Source: Hamiltosporidium magnivora (taxonomy: Eukaryota > Microsporidia > Dubosqiidae). Taken from it: a DNA stretch of 10,324 bases. Location of the stretch: contig PITI01000609.1 in the NCBI GenBank assembly GCA_004325065.1, positions 1-10,324 of the forward strand, read 5' to 3'. This document shows, in pieces, positions 1-9,085 of this stretch. The translations under genes and the position numbers were made by a program. A model generated the notes under the pieces. That model made no database searches and was not told where the DNA came from. It saw only the letters and a list, made by a program, of their open reading frames with translations. Numbering within the stretch: the first letter of the stretch is position 1; each line of letters begins with the position of its first letter.

Positions 1-219
1 AATCTTAATTAATTATAATTTTAAATAAAAGAAGTGCTATTTTGTTTAAAAGTATTCTAGATAGTAGACATATTTAATTTTTGATTGGTATTACTTTAAT
101 ATATATTTTTAAATAAGAAATATCATAATTTATTCTTTTTGAGATATATTATTTTTTTCAAATTAATTTAACCAATTTTTAACTCTATAAATGGAAAAAC
201 TCATATAAAAATCCTTGTA
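1..219. other. AT-rich upstream noncoding sequence
   Basis: No gene is visible here. An in-frame TAA at 169-171 closes the frame of the following gene, and there is no in-frame ATG between it and 220. The stretch is almost entirely A/T with short homopolymer runs. It probably holds the promoter of the gene at 220, and may hold the end of whatever lies to the left, but I see no recognisable coding remnant. Confidence 0.6.
186..210 (+). promoter_or_regulatory. Two TATA-like boxes just upstream of the LRR gene
   Basis: TATAAA occurs at 186-191 and TATAAAA at 204-210, ending 29 and 10 bases before the ATG at 220. Microsporidian mRNAs commonly have very short leaders, so the 186 box could place the transcription start almost at the ATG. 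An ATG at 191-193 would open a five-codon upstream frame ending at TAA 206-208, but it may lie upstream of the transcript start. In sequence this AT-rich such boxes are cheap, so the assignment is tentative. Confidence 0.35.
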
Positions 220-2421
220 ATGAAATCATTTGTATTCATTAAAAATTTTTTGTTCTTATATTTCTTTTTTGTTAGAGAAATATCCACATCTGATATTCAA
301 ATATCATTTTTACTGGAAAAAGAGGTCAAATCAACTTTCAAAAAAATTTTCAAACAATCTGATAATCAGAAAATATATGGAAAATTCGATTTATATGGCA
401 AATTACTTTCTATAAATCATAAAAAGATTCTTTCAAACGAAATTTATAATGAAGATGAATTTATAATTTGCGAATTAAAAAAGGTTACTTTGAATTATCC
501 AACTGATTTTTCGGTTAAATTTGAATACCTAGACATTTTATTATTGAAAAAATACAAAACTTCAAATGAAATTTATATCGGCAACATGGTTTCATATAAA
601 AACTTTACACTGTTTATGAAAATTTGTTCAGATACCGAAAATAATCTTAAAAAGCGAATAAATATTGGAGATATTTTTCAAATATTACATTTAATCGATT
701 TTTTGAATCCGATTGACAAATATTTCGAGAAAAAAATAGTTAAGAAAATTTACGAGATTAAATTTAAAAGATATACACTTTATTCGGATTTCTTTGATTA
801 TTATAAGAAACTTATAATATATCAAAGATATATACACGAGTTTATATATTTTATACGAAATATAATCACCGGAAAAAATTTAGATATTTTAATCAACAAA
901 GATTTTCTGGTCATCGATAACAATTATATGAATTTAATAGATGACTCTTTCAAAAAACAAGCTGTATTTTCCGAGTCTGTTGAATTCGTTGTCACCAAAA
1001 ATGCAATTCTTAAGATTAGTATGTTTGATAAGAAAGATAAAGATACGCTAATAAATTCCATAGTTCATACTATTATTCTTTGTCATATAAAGAAAATATC
1101 TATCTTAACAGACTGTCCCTTTGACAGAATAACACATATATTCGAAAGAAAATCTCTTCTTTCAATCAAAAATAATTTTAGAACTTCATATAGCTGCCCA
1201 GATATATTTAAAATATTTATTTTAATTGAAAAATATGGTTATAGTGATGAAATAACTCATATAAGATTAGAGAAAATAAATATTTCTAAAAAAACATGTA
1301 ATTGCATTTCCAAATTTAGAAAGATTAAATTGCTAGAAATTAGTTTTTGTAAAAAAAATTCAGAATTATTTCTGAAAAAAACTCTTGAAACTTCAAAAGA
1401 GTTAGAAATTTTGAAACTCAATGATATGTATATCTCACGAAATACTTTAAAACTAATATCGAAGATGAATCTTAGTAAAATTAGTTTTAAGTCTTGCAGA
1501 TTTGAAAAATTACAAGAAATTTTTTTTACTTTAAATATTCCATTATGTATAAGAAAATTAAATTTTTGCAGAAATACAATCGAATATTCTTTTTTCATTT
1601 ATTTGGAAGCAATAAAAAACCTCGAATCTTTAAATATTTCTTTTGCGGTTATAATGTCTCAATTACCCACCAACATTAATCTAGGCAATTTAAAAAAGAT
1701 AAATCTAACTGGAATCAAGAGTTTTTATTTAGGAAATGTTTTGATGTACAAAATGAATAATTTAAGAAAAATAATTATTTCAGAAATATTTTTCTTTCAT
1801 TTTTTAACTAAACCGGTAGATATGAACAATGTATTTTACAAAATAAAAGAAATAAAAATACCTTTTTCACTTTCTATACTAAGATATGTGAACACATTGA
1901 AAGAATTTAATTGTTTGGAAAAATTAACTATGGAAAATACTTTTTTTAAACAAAACGATTTTCTTAAATTAGATGGTGTTTTATTTTTCTATACTCTGCA
2001 GTATTTAAAAATATCAGCTGCAACTTTTGGCAACAATGATATTTTAATATTGAAAAAATTCAATAACCTTCAGTTTTTAGGCTTGATAAAATGTAATTTG
2101 GATAAAGTAGAATCTAATCTATTTAATATAGATTTATGGAAAAAAACCATAATGAGTTTAGATCTTAGATTTACAAAAATAAACGACGAGGACATAAATA
2201 ATATACTTCAATTCGAAAATCTTAAATACCTTTCATTAACTATATTCTCTCGGCAAAGACAAAATTTTATTGTACAAATTTTGAGATTTTCCAAAACATT
2301 GAATTTGCAAGAATTAATTCTTTTTAACAGTTATTTAACTGATCAAGAAATACTTAGTTTGATTCAAAGTAAAGTATCTAAACGAACTTTCTTTATTGAA
2401 AATGAATATATTATAGCTTAA
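220..2421 (+). CDS. Putative secreted leucine-rich-repeat protein (733 aa)
   Basis: A complete intronless frame. The start is the first ATG after an in-frame TAA at 169. Residues 1-24 look like a signal peptide or N-terminal anchor: Lys2, then a Phe/Leu/Val/Tyr-rich core (about 4-18, with one internal Lys8), then a polar Ser-Thr-Ser turn. Residues about 53-175 have a pattern reminiscent of a BTB/Skp1 fold: a short hydrophobic strand pair with Gly60 in the turn (53-66), and later a helix-rich block (147-174). This is weak. From about 344 to 717 there are roughly a dozen irregular leucine-rich repeats with LxxLxL cores, for example starting at Leu468, Leu617 and about 697, spaced about 20-30 residues apart; I see no tidy consensus. 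LRR proteins usually bind other proteins, and in microsporidia such families are thought to be partly secreted towards the host; its partner is unknown. Composition is Lys/Asn/Ile/Phe-rich, as expected for this AT content. No breaks are seen. LRR identity is fairly secure; secretion and the BTB/Skp1-like part are inference. Confidence 0.8.
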   Translation: MKSFVFIKNFLFLYFFFVREISTSDIQISFLLEKEVKSTFKKIFKQSDNQKIYGKFDLYGKLLSINHKKILSNEIYNEDEFIICELKKVTLNYPTDFSVKFEYLDILLLKKYKTSNEIYIGNMVSYKNFTLFMKICSDTENNLKKRINIGDIFQILHLIDFLNPIDKYFEKKIVKKIYEIKFKRYTLYSDFFDYYKKLIIYQRYIHEFIYFIRNIITGKNLDILINKDFLVIDNNYMNLIDDSFKKQAVFSESVEFVVTKNAILKISMFDKKDKDTLINSIVHTIILCHIKKISILTDCPFDRITHIFERKSLLSIKNNFRTSYSCPDIFKIFILIEKYGYSDEITHIRLEKINISKKTCNCISKFRKIKLLEISFCKKNSELFLKKTLETSKELEILKLNDMYISRNTLKLISKMNLSKISFKSCRFEKLQEIFFTLNIPLCIRKLNFCRNTIEYSFFIYLEAIKNLESLNISFAVIMSQLPTNINLGNLKKINLTGIKSFYLGNVLMYKMNNLRKIIISEIFFFHFLTKPVDMNNVFYKIKEIKIPFSLSILRYVNTLKEFNCLEKLTMENTFFKQNDFLKLDGVLFFYTLQYLKISAATFGNNDILILKKFNNLQFLGLIKCNLDKVESNLFNIDLWKKTIMSLDLRFTKINDEDINNILQFENLKYLSLTIFSRQRQNFIVQILRFSKTLNLQELILFNSYLTDQEILSLIQSKVSKRTFFIENEYIIA

Positions 2422-2923
2422 AAATGTGGAGACAGGACTCAGATTAATTTTTATGAAATATCCTTATTAAAAATATTTATACTTTTATAATACAATTCTA
2501 TTTTTAGACATAAGTTTAAATCTCTTTTTTTTTAAATAACTTTATTGTACAAATTATGTTACATGTAAATGTTTATTGAGGGAATTAATTCGAATATTTT
2601 AAAATACTATAATAAATTAATTTGTATCATACAGATTAGAAATTCCAAATAAACCAATGATTCTAATTCATTTCCAAATTACAATTCAATTATCCATGAT
2701 ATCATAAATTAGTGTACAGAAATCCAGTCTTTTTCTATAAATATTCATATTATCCAATATTTTATTCAATCAAAATTTTTAATATCTTTTTGGTTTAATT
2801 AAGACATTTACTTACAAAAATTGAGAGAAATTTAACGCGAAAAACCACAAAGTACGATTTAAATGAAAGCAATACAAAAAAACTATTTATCGAACTAAAA
2901 ATAAATACATAAATAATTTTTAT
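2422..2923. other. Convergent intergenic region
   Basis: This 502-base spacer lies between two genes that point at each other, so it holds only 3' ends. Possible polyadenylation signals for the upstream gene are AATAAA at 2611-2616 and 2648-2653 (+), about 190 and 227 bases past its stop. I see no open frame, repeat or RNA gene in it. Confidence 0.6.
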
Positions 2924-2924
2924 T
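2919..2924 (-). promoter_or_regulatory. AATAAA polyadenylation signal overlapping the clamp-gene stop
   Basis: On the minus strand the TAA stop (2926-2924) runs directly into AATAAA, which shares its first A with the last base of the stop. Polyadenylation signals at or overlapping the stop are typical of the short 3' leaders of microsporidian genes. The hexamer is also likely by chance at this A+T, so this is supportive, not proof. Confidence 0.4.
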
Positions 2925-3610
2925 TATAAACTTCTAGGTATTTGAATTTCCAAATAAGTATTTTCATATTTTTTAAAAAGAAATTGAATGGAAAGAATAT
3001 TTTCATTAAAAGAAAAAAGTGTTCCTTCGATAAAACCAAACAACTCTTCAAATATATTTGCCCAATTATTTAAACATTTGAAATATAAATAGTTTGATTC
3101 TATAATTTCAATATCATTTATCACTATTCTTTCATTACTTTCCTCCACTTCTCTCCTTATAATAAGATTCATATTTTCAAGACTATAGGTTACAATTCCC
3201 TTAAACATTGCAAGTATCTTGGATTGTTCTGGTTTTAAAATAAATTTTATTTTAGAATCTTCAACAAATTTATATTCATTGTCCAGTAAATCTATAAAAG
3301 GAATTTTTACAAATAAAGAATAATTCTCGCTTTTGGTTGTTAAATTTAAATTATTATCGATATAAAGGCAAAGATTTTTTTTGAAATGATTTATATACGA
3401 AAGTAAAAGACTATGATCAATTGTGAAAATTATATCTCTATAGTCAATATAGTTAAAAATAATATTTTCTAAAATAATATATTGTCTTAGATTATTAATA
3501 GCAGAAATTTCTAGTGTTTCGTTGCTAAATTTGAAAGTAATTTTATTTTTTGAATTAAAAGATTTGAGAATTGCTACAAAGAATTTAACATCTTTTATTT
3601 CTAATTTCAT
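2924..3610 (-). CDS. Probable Rad1-like 9-1-1 checkpoint clamp subunit (228 aa)
   Basis: An intact frame with a fixed start: the ATG (3610-3608) is preceded two codons upstream by an in-frame TAA (3616-3614). It has no signal peptide, membrane segment or low-complexity tail. The two-domain, strand-rich pattern of the PCNA/9-1-1 clamp fold is visible. Residues 1-20 (a strand, then a helix with Ile-Leu-Lys) and 28-55 (two strands, ending in a Phe-Asn-Tyr segment) align by eye with the first half of Rad1 domain 1. Residues about 60-75 match the strand-helix with Leu-Leu-Leu. The C-terminus (about 172-228) gives the Leu-Ser-Ile-Gln strand and a final Tyr-Leu-Glu-Ile strand, as in the Rad1 end. 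The PCNA signature stretches are missing, which argues against PCNA itself. Rad1 partners Rad9 and Hus1 in a ring loaded at damaged DNA to activate the ATR/Mec1 checkpoint in the nucleus. At 228 residues it is shorter than human Rad1 (282), fitting parasite trimming. Rad9 or Hus1 remain possible because all three share the fold and this copy is divergent. Confidence 0.55.
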   Translation of the reverse strand: MKLEIKDVKFFVAILKSFNSKNKITFKFSNETLEISAINNLRQYIILENIIFNYIDYRDIIFTIDHSLLLSYINHFKKNLCLYIDNNLNLTTKSENYSLFVKIPFIDLLDNEYKFVEDSKIKFILKPEQSKILAMFKGIVTYSLENMNLIIRREVEESNERIVINDIEIIESNYLYFKCLNNWANIFEELFGFIEGTLFSFNENILSIQFLFKKYENTYLEIQIPRSL

Positions 3611-3958
3611 AGGTTAGGAAAAAAAAATTATTTAAATGGTTCTAGGTTTGTAAAAAAAATTCTGATTTTTACTTGTTTATTGAATTGCCAATTTATTATG
3701 TAATATTTCTAGCGATCATTTTATTGGTGATATAATAGCTTCTTAGTCATACAAAAATCTATTTTTGCTGATTTATTTACCGTTATATTTTTTATACTAA
3801 TTCCATCTCATTATCTTTTGAAAAATCATTTTTTTTTATAAAAATTTCCTTAAATTTTGGCTCTTGTACTACTTTTGGTCGTATTTTTTATCAATTAGAA
3901 ATACAATATTATAGTATTTGCTCGTTCAACACTTTCTTTAATATTAGTTTTTATGTAA

Positions 3959-4639
3959 ATCAGTGGTAAAAAATTTCAAGACCCATCAGCTCTTCATATT
4001 AATTTTGGCTGCACATTTAGCAGATTTTTTCGATGTGAAGTCTTGAATATTTTTCTTCCACAAATTAAAGAAAATTTCAACGAGTTTCTAGTAATAGAAC
4101 AAAAATGCGAATCGATTTTTGATAATAAGTGGTACTTTTTAAAGTTCATATTGAGGTATAAATTTAAAAATTTTTTTAATAATTCAACAGAGATAGTTTC
4201 CAAATCACATATATATAATATGTGGCAGTTTGGCTAATGAATTGTAATACTGGGTTTACTGTTTCAAAAATTCAATGGCATTTTGGGAAAAAAAACCGAA
4301 ATATGGTTATTGAACTTGTTTAATTTTTTATTTGAAACAATATATCGTGTCTATTATTTCGAATTTTAAAACTGGCTTATATTTTATGTGTCATTTATGC
4401 TTCTGTACCGAATTCTAAGGATTTTTTGAATATGATGCTTAGTTTGTTGGGAAGCCCAAATTAATAGTTTTTGAAAAGTACTAGATAAACCGAACCACTT
4501 CACTATGTCTTTTAATATAGTCATCTCTTGTTTTTTCTTCAATTGCGAATACTATACCGAAATAGCAGACTTCTTACCAGGCGATGTCTTCTATCTTTCT
4601 CTTAGAATAAATTCTTATTTTAATGATACAAAAAACTGA
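3959..4639 (+). other. Low-stop frame, possible decayed gene
   Basis: One plus frame is open for 92 codons (3959-4234) without an early ATG. It then continues through 4639 with only about seven stops in roughly 227 codons, against about 20 expected at this composition. It contains an ATG at 4505 opening 44 codons (to TGA 4637-4639) whose first residues, Met-Ser-Phe-Asn then Ile/Val/Phe-rich up to a Cys-Glu, look like a secretion signal, as in the genes at 220 and 10040. Against it: the + strand is T-rich here, whereas the coding strands of all three genes are A-rich; no similarity to a known protein was recognised; and, having searched six frames, such a stretch may be chance. If real it is a broken, secreted-family remnant. 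Confidence 0.2.
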
Positions 4640-6902
4640 TTTTACGCTTGGCTTAATGTTGTTAATTCTTCAGCCATTTCGAGACATCTCGAACACTTAT
4701 AAAATTTTTAATCAGTAAAATAATCTTAATTGTAATTTTTGTTCTTTATTCGTTATAAATTTTTCTATTGATATCTTCTGATTTTTTTTAGATTTATAAT
4801 TCATCATATACTAGACACGATGAAATATTAATTATTATAGAAAGAATATTGTTATTTTGATTTTCTGAATACCAGCAACATTATTTTTTTATATTTCAAA
4901 ATTTTAAAATCATATATTTGATTATCTATTATATGTTCTCCATAATTATTGGAAATATATTCCGAAGTTTGTTATACTATCTAACGTTCTTCATAAATAT
5001 TTAGATTCTTTTTTATAAAAATTACAGACATTGTATAGTCTAAATCTGTTATCCCCTGATTTAAATAATGCACATATATCGAAGATTAATGAAGATTTCT
5101 TTAATATACTTATATTAGAAGGTTTTTAAAAGTTAAGATGCTTACAGAGTCGTAAATTATAACAGAAGCTTTGCTTTAACAGTTTTAATTTAATTACATG
5201 TTTTTATTGAAATTCTATATTATTCTGTAATTCTAAAAAATACTCAGAATTCCCAAAAAAGATAATTTCTTTTGTATAAAGGTTAATTTAATCGGTTTAT
5301 ATTTGTAAATTTTCACTTATATTGTAGTAAACAATGTTTTGCATTCTGAGCCATAAGCCAAGAATAACTTGAATTTAAAGGCTTAACAAAATAGGCTATC
5401 AACGGAGAAGATTCATAAGATTAATTTCTGAATATAATTTTAGGAGTCAGTGTCTTAATATACCTGGTCTGGTAAATTCTTATACGCCTAAATATGAGAA
5501 TCAACAAAGGATTTCTTAATAATTGCTCTTTAAATATTTTATTAGTGATTTCCTTCGTTCTTTTGATAGATAAATTCTAATTTTGTTTGAAACATATTTA
5601 CTGTAAAATACACAAAAAAATGATTGCTTTAGTTTAATAACTCAAATATATATGCGTTTGGATATAGAGGTTTTGTTCTTATTGGTTTTTCTATGCCGCA
5701 GTTGCATTTTTTACTCCATACATATTCACCAAAATCTGCTTTTCGTAATTAAAAATTCTCTTCTTTCTAGCCGATTTTAAATGATCAGTTTTCATTTGCA
5801 TTTTATAGTGAAGTATTTTCGGGCAGCATTTATTGTTATCTTATATAAGCTTGGTGCATGTTATCTTATTTTTATTGAATATTTCTAGCAATGTAATATT
5901 AAGTTAAATAAATTAGTTCACAAGAGACTAAATTCTAACCTTCTCTTTGTAACCTACAATTTTTATTAAGGATAAATCATTTCTAAAAAAAACAAATAGA
6001 TTTTATATTAACTAATGCATTATTACCAGCCATTTTCGCCGATTTCAACATGCAAGCCTTTAATTATATATAGAATTCACTTAAACAAAGGAAAAAATAC
6101 CTGCCTTAGAATGAGTCGGCCGGATTCACATGAATTAATGTTTATTTTTTTATCAGGATGTTTAAAGACAATATTTTTTTTGTGATGAAATATACAAAGT
6201 ACTTGATACCATGAATAACGAAGCTTATTATTATCATTGAAAGAACAATAATTAAAATCTTTTTTTAATAACAGCTTTTCTATGTTATAGACCTCGGGTT
6301 TATAGAATATTAATTGCTAAGAGTTGTTTTACAAAGTTAAAGCGCTGATAAATAATTTTGTTTCATCAAGCATAAATCGATATCAGGATGATTTTCTTCG
6401 GTAATATTCTTTTAGTATCAGAGATTTTACTATATAAACATCATAGCAAAGATATTTATACAAAAAATTAAAACTAAGACTTTTTTAATAATCTTTAATT
6501 AAAATATATGGTTCAATTTTTGTTTTCCAGCAATGAATAAATTTATATTTGTATAATAATCATGATTAAACATGATTCTAAAATTTAAATTGTCGTAAAC
6601 TTGTTGTTTTGATTTCGAGTTTTCAAAACGCCATTTCAAGCTTTTTTTTGCAACAATATCCGATTAATTCACAGAGAGATATTTTCATGGAATATCAAAC
6701 ACATTATAACTAACGATTTAAAATGCCAGTAATTATTCTATGGACTAAATATTGTTCGGTGTCATTATTTTCGCATATTTAAAGGTATCTAGAGCACAGA
6801 TAATTATAAGTTTCTTACTTTGTTATTGACAAAGTATTAGTTTGTACAGAAAAAAGCTGTAAAAAGATTTTCAAAACCAGTTTAATATATTGTAAAAGTA
6901 TT

Positions 6903-6926
6903 AAACATATAAACGCTTATATGTTT
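6903..6926. repeat. Perfect 10-bp hairpin, 4-base loop
   Basis: Arms 6903-6912 and 6917-6926 are exact reverse complements, with loop ACGC. The arms are AT-rich with a single GC pair. It lies in the gene-poor region with no adjacent gene end, so a transcription role is not supported. Some hairpins of this size are expected by chance here. Confidence 0.5.
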
Positions 6927-7006
6927 TATTGGAAAATCGATTAGCACCCAGATTTAAAATTTTCTTACATTCGTTGAAGCCCATGACCAAAGGGGAAATG
7001 TAAATA

Positions 7007-7025
7007 ATGAAGATAAAATCTTCAT
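7007..7025. repeat. Perfect 8-bp hairpin, 3-base loop
   Basis: Arms 7007-7014 and 7018-7025 are exact reverse complements around AAA. It is about 80 bases from the hairpin at 6903-6926. No neighbouring gene gives it a role. Confidence 0.45.
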
Positions 7026-7344
7026 AGATAAAGCATATCAATGGATGCATGTTCTAGGAATGTGTATGCTTTTCTGATATTTATTGAACCAATTACAAAA
7101 TTAAGAAGTATATTTAAAGCAGTCCAAATATCAATTTAGCTCCATATTCAAGTATTTTTTTATACCTTTACTGTTTTAAAGCCCATAATAACTTTTACTA
7201 AGTTAGGATATATCCAAGAACATAAACAAATATAGTTTATTATGCGATTTAACTGCATCATATTGTTTGCAGTTCTTTGGTGTTTCACACAGTTTAGATC
7301 TTGATTTTTTTTGGTGGCATATAAGATGTATTTGGAATATATCA

Positions 7345-7362
7345 GAGTATATAAATATACTC
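7345..7362. repeat. Perfect 8-bp inverted repeat
   Basis: GAGTATAT (7345-7352) and ATATACTC (7355-7362) are exact reverse complements separated by two bases. The two-base centre makes this a dyad-symmetric site, not a normal RNA loop. It could be a protein-binding site, but no copy elsewhere was noticed. Confidence 0.4.
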
Positions 7363-8716
7363 AGATATGTTCATAAATTAATAATAAGGTACGTCTAAAA
7401 AAATTTGTTTTATATAATAGTAAGCCATGTTTTTAACGAATAATTTTAACGATTTACATGATACATTTTCTATAATACGAGATGAAAATGGTGATAGAAT
7501 AACCAAGCCAAAAATAATTTTTCGGCAATGAGTGTGTAAAGTTCGTCTGAAAATACCTGCGGTCATTTTGGTGGAATATAAACCAACTGGATCTATAGGC
7601 TAATACCTATAATGCTAAGTTTCAATGATTATAATAAAATGGAAAACTTTTATTTGTTCATCCCGAGCACTGAGAGGTAAAAGATACATTGAATATGAAG
7701 TATCAAGAATGAGACATAAAAAAATAAGCCTTGAATGAAAAGTTAAAATTCAGATTTGTTACTTTAAAAAAACATAAGTCATTTGAAACATATTTTTTTA
7801 TAGAGACAACTTTATTTGTAAGTTAAACACCAGTATAGTATCACTGAAGCTATTCTAGCCGAGATAATATAATTATAGATAGATAAGAAGGCTATATATC
7901 AAAGAATAACTCATATAATAAGAATATAGGTCAGTGAATGAGTATTTAATAGGCTTTCAAAATTAATCCTTTGATTTTGCTAGAATAATTCGACTCTTAT
8001 TTCAAATTTAAATCTAATAGTAAAGACCAATATAAAAATATTTATAGATAAACGAAGTATTGTAAAAATTTATAAAATGAAAATTCAGATGTAAAATATG
8101 CGAACAAAAGTAACAAAATCCAATTATTTGTATAAAATTCATTCAAACATCTAAATAACATCCGAGATTCATATTTACAATGCAAATGAATGATAATGGC
8201 AAAATTACAAACGAAATACAATTACCTGGTACATAATACAAAAAGAAGTAATTAAAATCAAATTTATAAGTTTCCCCTAAATAAATATTAAAATTCAAAG
8301 GAAGAACAAGTTGGGAGTAAATAGAACTATAAAATACAGTGGATTTTGTCTATTTTTTGATGGTTAGTTTGAATTTCTATTCGTTTGAAATGTGAAAAAA
8401 AAAGACGACTTTAAAATACCTTAAAAATTTATCCCGAAGGTAATATTATGTGAAGAACGAATATATCACACATTAAAAACAATCTTCTGCGTAATTATTT
8501 GAAGAAATCGATAAAAACCTTATGGTTTATCTTTTTTTGTGAGATGAAAACACATAAATTTTAGGTTTTTGAATGAAAATTTATTTAAAGAAAATAAGAT
8601 CTATAAAACGTTGATTACTTTTCTAAAAAGCCGCGTATAATTTTTATATTAAGAAACTCAAACTCATGGTTTAAATCATATGGATGACTATGTAAAAACC
8701 CAGATTCTGACTTTGT

Positions 8717-8748
8717 TCTCTCGGGCTGGAATGCTACCGCTCGAGAGA
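8717..8748. other. GC-rich stem-loop, candidate structured RNA
   Basis: Bases 8717-8726 pair with 8739-8748: ten pairs, one of them G-U, with seven G-C pairs. After a bulged T at 8727 two more G-C pairs follow (8728-8729 with 8737-8738), leaving a seven-base loop. It sits in a patch where GC rises to about 42 percent (34 of 80 bases at 8681-8760; 25 of 60 at 8881-8940) in otherwise very AT-rich sequence. In AT-rich genomes such islands often mark structured RNA genes. I could not assign a class: nearby 8915-8926 resembles the conserved region I of RNase P RNA but is one base short of that consensus. The strand is unknown. A 63-codon open frame (8680-8871, +) covers the same bases and could instead be the reason for the composition. 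Confidence 0.3.
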
Positions 8749-9036
8749 TATGAAAACATAATATTAAAAAACAGGAGAACTAAGCAGCAGGCTAAATTTT
8801 TTGATATGTTATTTCACTGCCCGTATAGGAGTCTATGTAACTTATCGAGATATATCTTAACTAGAAGTTAATTTGATTCAAAATTTTAAGGCAAATAGAG
8901 ATGTGGCCTAGTTTCGGAAATCAGGGTGGGTTTTGACCAGTGAACACTTGCCATTCAACAAAAATTAAGGATTTATGGGACGCTTTTTGCCTATTAATTA
9001 TAGTCAAAATATTTTTGGAACGAAGAACTATGAAGT

Positions 9037-9085
9037 ATAGATATCTAAATGTACAAAGAGAGTTTTCAGACATAGATATCTATGT
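9037..9085. repeat. Repeated palindromic core
   Basis: The 11-mer ATAGATATCTA occurs at 9037-9047 and again at 9072-9082, 35 bases apart. The second copy is part of a perfect 16-bp palindrome at 9070-9085. Paired palindromes can be protein-binding sites, but they lie about 950 bases from the next gene, and palindromes of this size are expected about once or twice per 10 kb at this composition. Confidence 0.35.

Noticed and set aside
230..415. 61-codon plus frame overlapping the start of the LRR gene
   Set aside because: A different frame within the intact 733-residue gene, with no features of its own.
1257..1598. 113-codon minus-strand open frame inside the LRR gene
   Set aside because: It is antisense to an intact, longer gene with clear leucine-rich repeats, and its text is the complement of those repeats.
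2924..3610. The clamp-fold protein as PCNA
   Set aside because: The typical PCNA motifs and C-terminal end are absent; the pattern fits Rad1 better.
3994..4203. 69-codon minus-strand open frame
   Set aside because: No recognisable domain, a length expected by chance at this stop frequency, and it overlaps a longer open run on the other strand.
7083..7100. Minus-strand GGTTCAAT as a tRNA T-loop
   Set aside because: The flanking bases do not form a T-stem and no acceptor or anticodon arm fits around it.
7378..7566. 62-codon minus-strand frame considered as a transposase remnant
   Set aside because: I saw no catalytic acidic residues or flanking inverted repeats, and the length is within chance expectation.
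8701..8830. Text of the 63-codon frame resembling part of a CARD domain
   Set aside because: The similarity is a handful of hydrophobic and Arg/Lys positions in a very short frame; CARD domains are not expected in this kind of organism.
8915..8926. GGAAATCAGGG as RNase P RNA conserved region I
   Set aside because: The eukaryotic consensus has two variable bases between GGAA and UC; this has one, and no convincing partner strand was found.
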